DNA of 5,191 bases. Origin: Bacteroidales bacterium (lineage in GTDB: Bacteria; Bacteroidota; Bacteroidia; Bacteroidales; B39-G9). The stretch is taken from positions 1 through 5,191 of the forward strand of contig JAGLDO010000186.1 of the NCBI GenBank assembly GCA_023145555.1, read 5' to 3'. Below, one piece after another: positions 4,530 to 5,191 of this stretch. Position 1 is the stretch's first letter. Each line of letters starts with the position of its first letter. The position numbers and the translations under genes were made by a program. The notes beneath the pieces are model-generated. The model did no database searches. It saw only the letters and a list, made by a program, of their open reading frames with translations, and was not told the origin of the DNA.

Positions 4530-5191
4530 ATGAAATTGTTTTTACACTTCAAATATATTATTCTCTTATTTATTTTAATAACCTTTAAAACAAACATTTA
4601 TTCACAAAAAGTTGGTTTAGTGTTAAGTGGTGGTGGTGCAAAAGGAATAGCACATATTGGAGTAATAAAAGCGTTAGAAGAAAATGGTATCCCTATCGAC
4701 TATGTTGCAGGAACATCTATGGGTGCAATTATTGGCGGATTATATGCTATAGGGTTAACACCGGAGGAGATGGAAGACTTAATAAAATCAGACGACTTTC
4801 AAAAATGGGCTTTTGGCAAATTAGAGGAATCTGATACTTATTTCTTTAAAATGAAAGAAAAAAACTCATCGATGGTTGAAATGAAATTTACTACTGATAA
4901 AGATTCTGTTTTAAAACCAATTCTACCTACCAATATTATTCCAAACCATCAAATGGATTTAGCTTTCTTAAAAATATATTCGCAAGCCTGTGCTAAAGCA
5001 AATTATAATTTCGATAGTTTATTTATCCCATTCAGGTGTGTAGCAACTGATATTTATAAAAATAAAGCAGTTGCCTTTTCACAAGGAGTATTGTCGTCAA
5101 CTATTAGAGCATCAATGACTTTCCCGTTTTATTTTAAGCCTATTACAATAAAAAACACGTTATTTTTTGATGGCGGAATGAAAAATAATTT
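4530..5191 (+). CDS. Exported patatin-like phospholipase, 3'-truncated by window edge
   Basis: A predicted lipid acyl hydrolase with a Ser-Asp dyad, exported from the cytoplasm. The frame is open from ATG 4530 to the window end (220 codons), so the C-terminus is missing. Residues 1-25 ('LFLHFKYIILLFILITFKTNIYSQ') form a signal peptide, and the patatin domain starts immediately after. Visible motifs: oxyanion loop 'LSGGGAKGIAHIGV' (32-45), nucleophile Ser63 in 'GTSMG', 'IRASMTFPFYFKP' (192-204), and the catalytic Asp214 in 'DGG'. About 75 residues between residues 85 and 160 form an insertion typical of the exported Bacteroidota members. From family knowledge, such signal-peptide patatins often continue into POTRA and Omp85/BamA-type barrel domains (PlpD-like), with the lipase on the cell surface or released. 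That part cannot be seen here. The signal peptide argues against a cytoplasmic CapV-type antiphage effector. The divergent neighbour is the sugar kinase. Confidence 0.93.
   Translation, partial: MKLFLHFKYIILLFILITFKTNIYSQKVGLVLSGGGAKGIAHIGVIKALEENGIPIDYVAGTSMGAIIGGLYAIGLTPEEMEDLIKSDDFQKWAFGKLEESDTYFFKMKEKNSSMVEMKFTTDKDSVLKPILPTNIIPNHQMDLAFLKIYSQACAKANYNFDSLFIPFRCVATDIYKNKAVAFSQGVLSSTIRASMTFPFYFKPITIKNTLFFDGGMKNN

Noticed and set aside
4550..4557. Minus-strand TAnnTTTG match (TATATTTG) as the kinase promoter
   Set aside because: It lies inside the patatin signal-peptide codons, more than 200 bp from the kinase start, without a -33 element; a chance match in AT-rich DNA.
1..5191. An antiphage defence island (protease, phosphatase, exonuclease subunit, patatin together)
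   Set aside because: Each gene has ordinary features: the patatin and protease are exported, XseB is a housekeeping subunit, and no CD-NTase, sensor NTPase, toxin or mobile-element gene is present.

Overview
The window looks like a chromosomal segment of a very AT-rich member of the Bacteroidota, probably an uncultured Bacteroidales- or Flavobacteriia-like organism. The reasons are the base composition, the lack of recognisable Shine-Dalgarno sequences, exclusive TAA stops, N-terminal signal sequences of the 'SFSQ'/'IYSQ' type, and the family content: a compact I9-S8 subtilase, SpoIIE phosphatases with 'DCTGHGVPGALMS' signatures, a BadF-type sugar kinase and an exported patatin. This assignment is from family knowledge, not from a search.

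Layout. The left edge (1-1104, +) is the 3' part of a secreted subtilisin-like protease, with most of its I9 propeptide and a complete catalytic triad. A 30-bp perfect palindrome followed by a T-run (1135-1171) ends that transcript. Next, 1274-3268 (+) encodes a membrane sensor phosphatase: a signal peptide, a YfiR/HmsC-like periplasmic domain, a very regular heptad coiled coil, one membrane helix, a second coiled coil with the same repeat chemistry, and a C-terminal SpoIIE-type PP2C domain. It is followed after 11 bp by xseB (3280-3480, +), the small subunit of exonuclease VII, with no xseA in view. A BadF/BadG-family N-acetylglucosamine-kinase-like gene (3489-4334, -) lies tail-to-tail with xseB, 8 bp away. 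A 195-bp divergent intergenic region (4335-4529) holds six 7-bp tandem repeats in an AABBCC arrangement plus two nested inverted repeats. The right edge (4530 to the end, +) is the 5' part of an exported patatin-like phospholipase, cut by the window.

The genes do not form one obvious pathway. Three of the five products are exported or membrane-bound (protease, sensor phosphatase, patatin). The kinase fits amino-sugar or cell-wall recycling, and XseB is DNA maintenance. The most interesting item is the YfiR-coil-TM-coil-SpoIIE protein. Its periplasmic coil is long enough to cross much of the periplasm, and its YfiR domain has no cysteines. The second is the paired heptamer repeat array just upstream of the kinase start. 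No mobile element, CRISPR array, tRNA or rRNA is visible.
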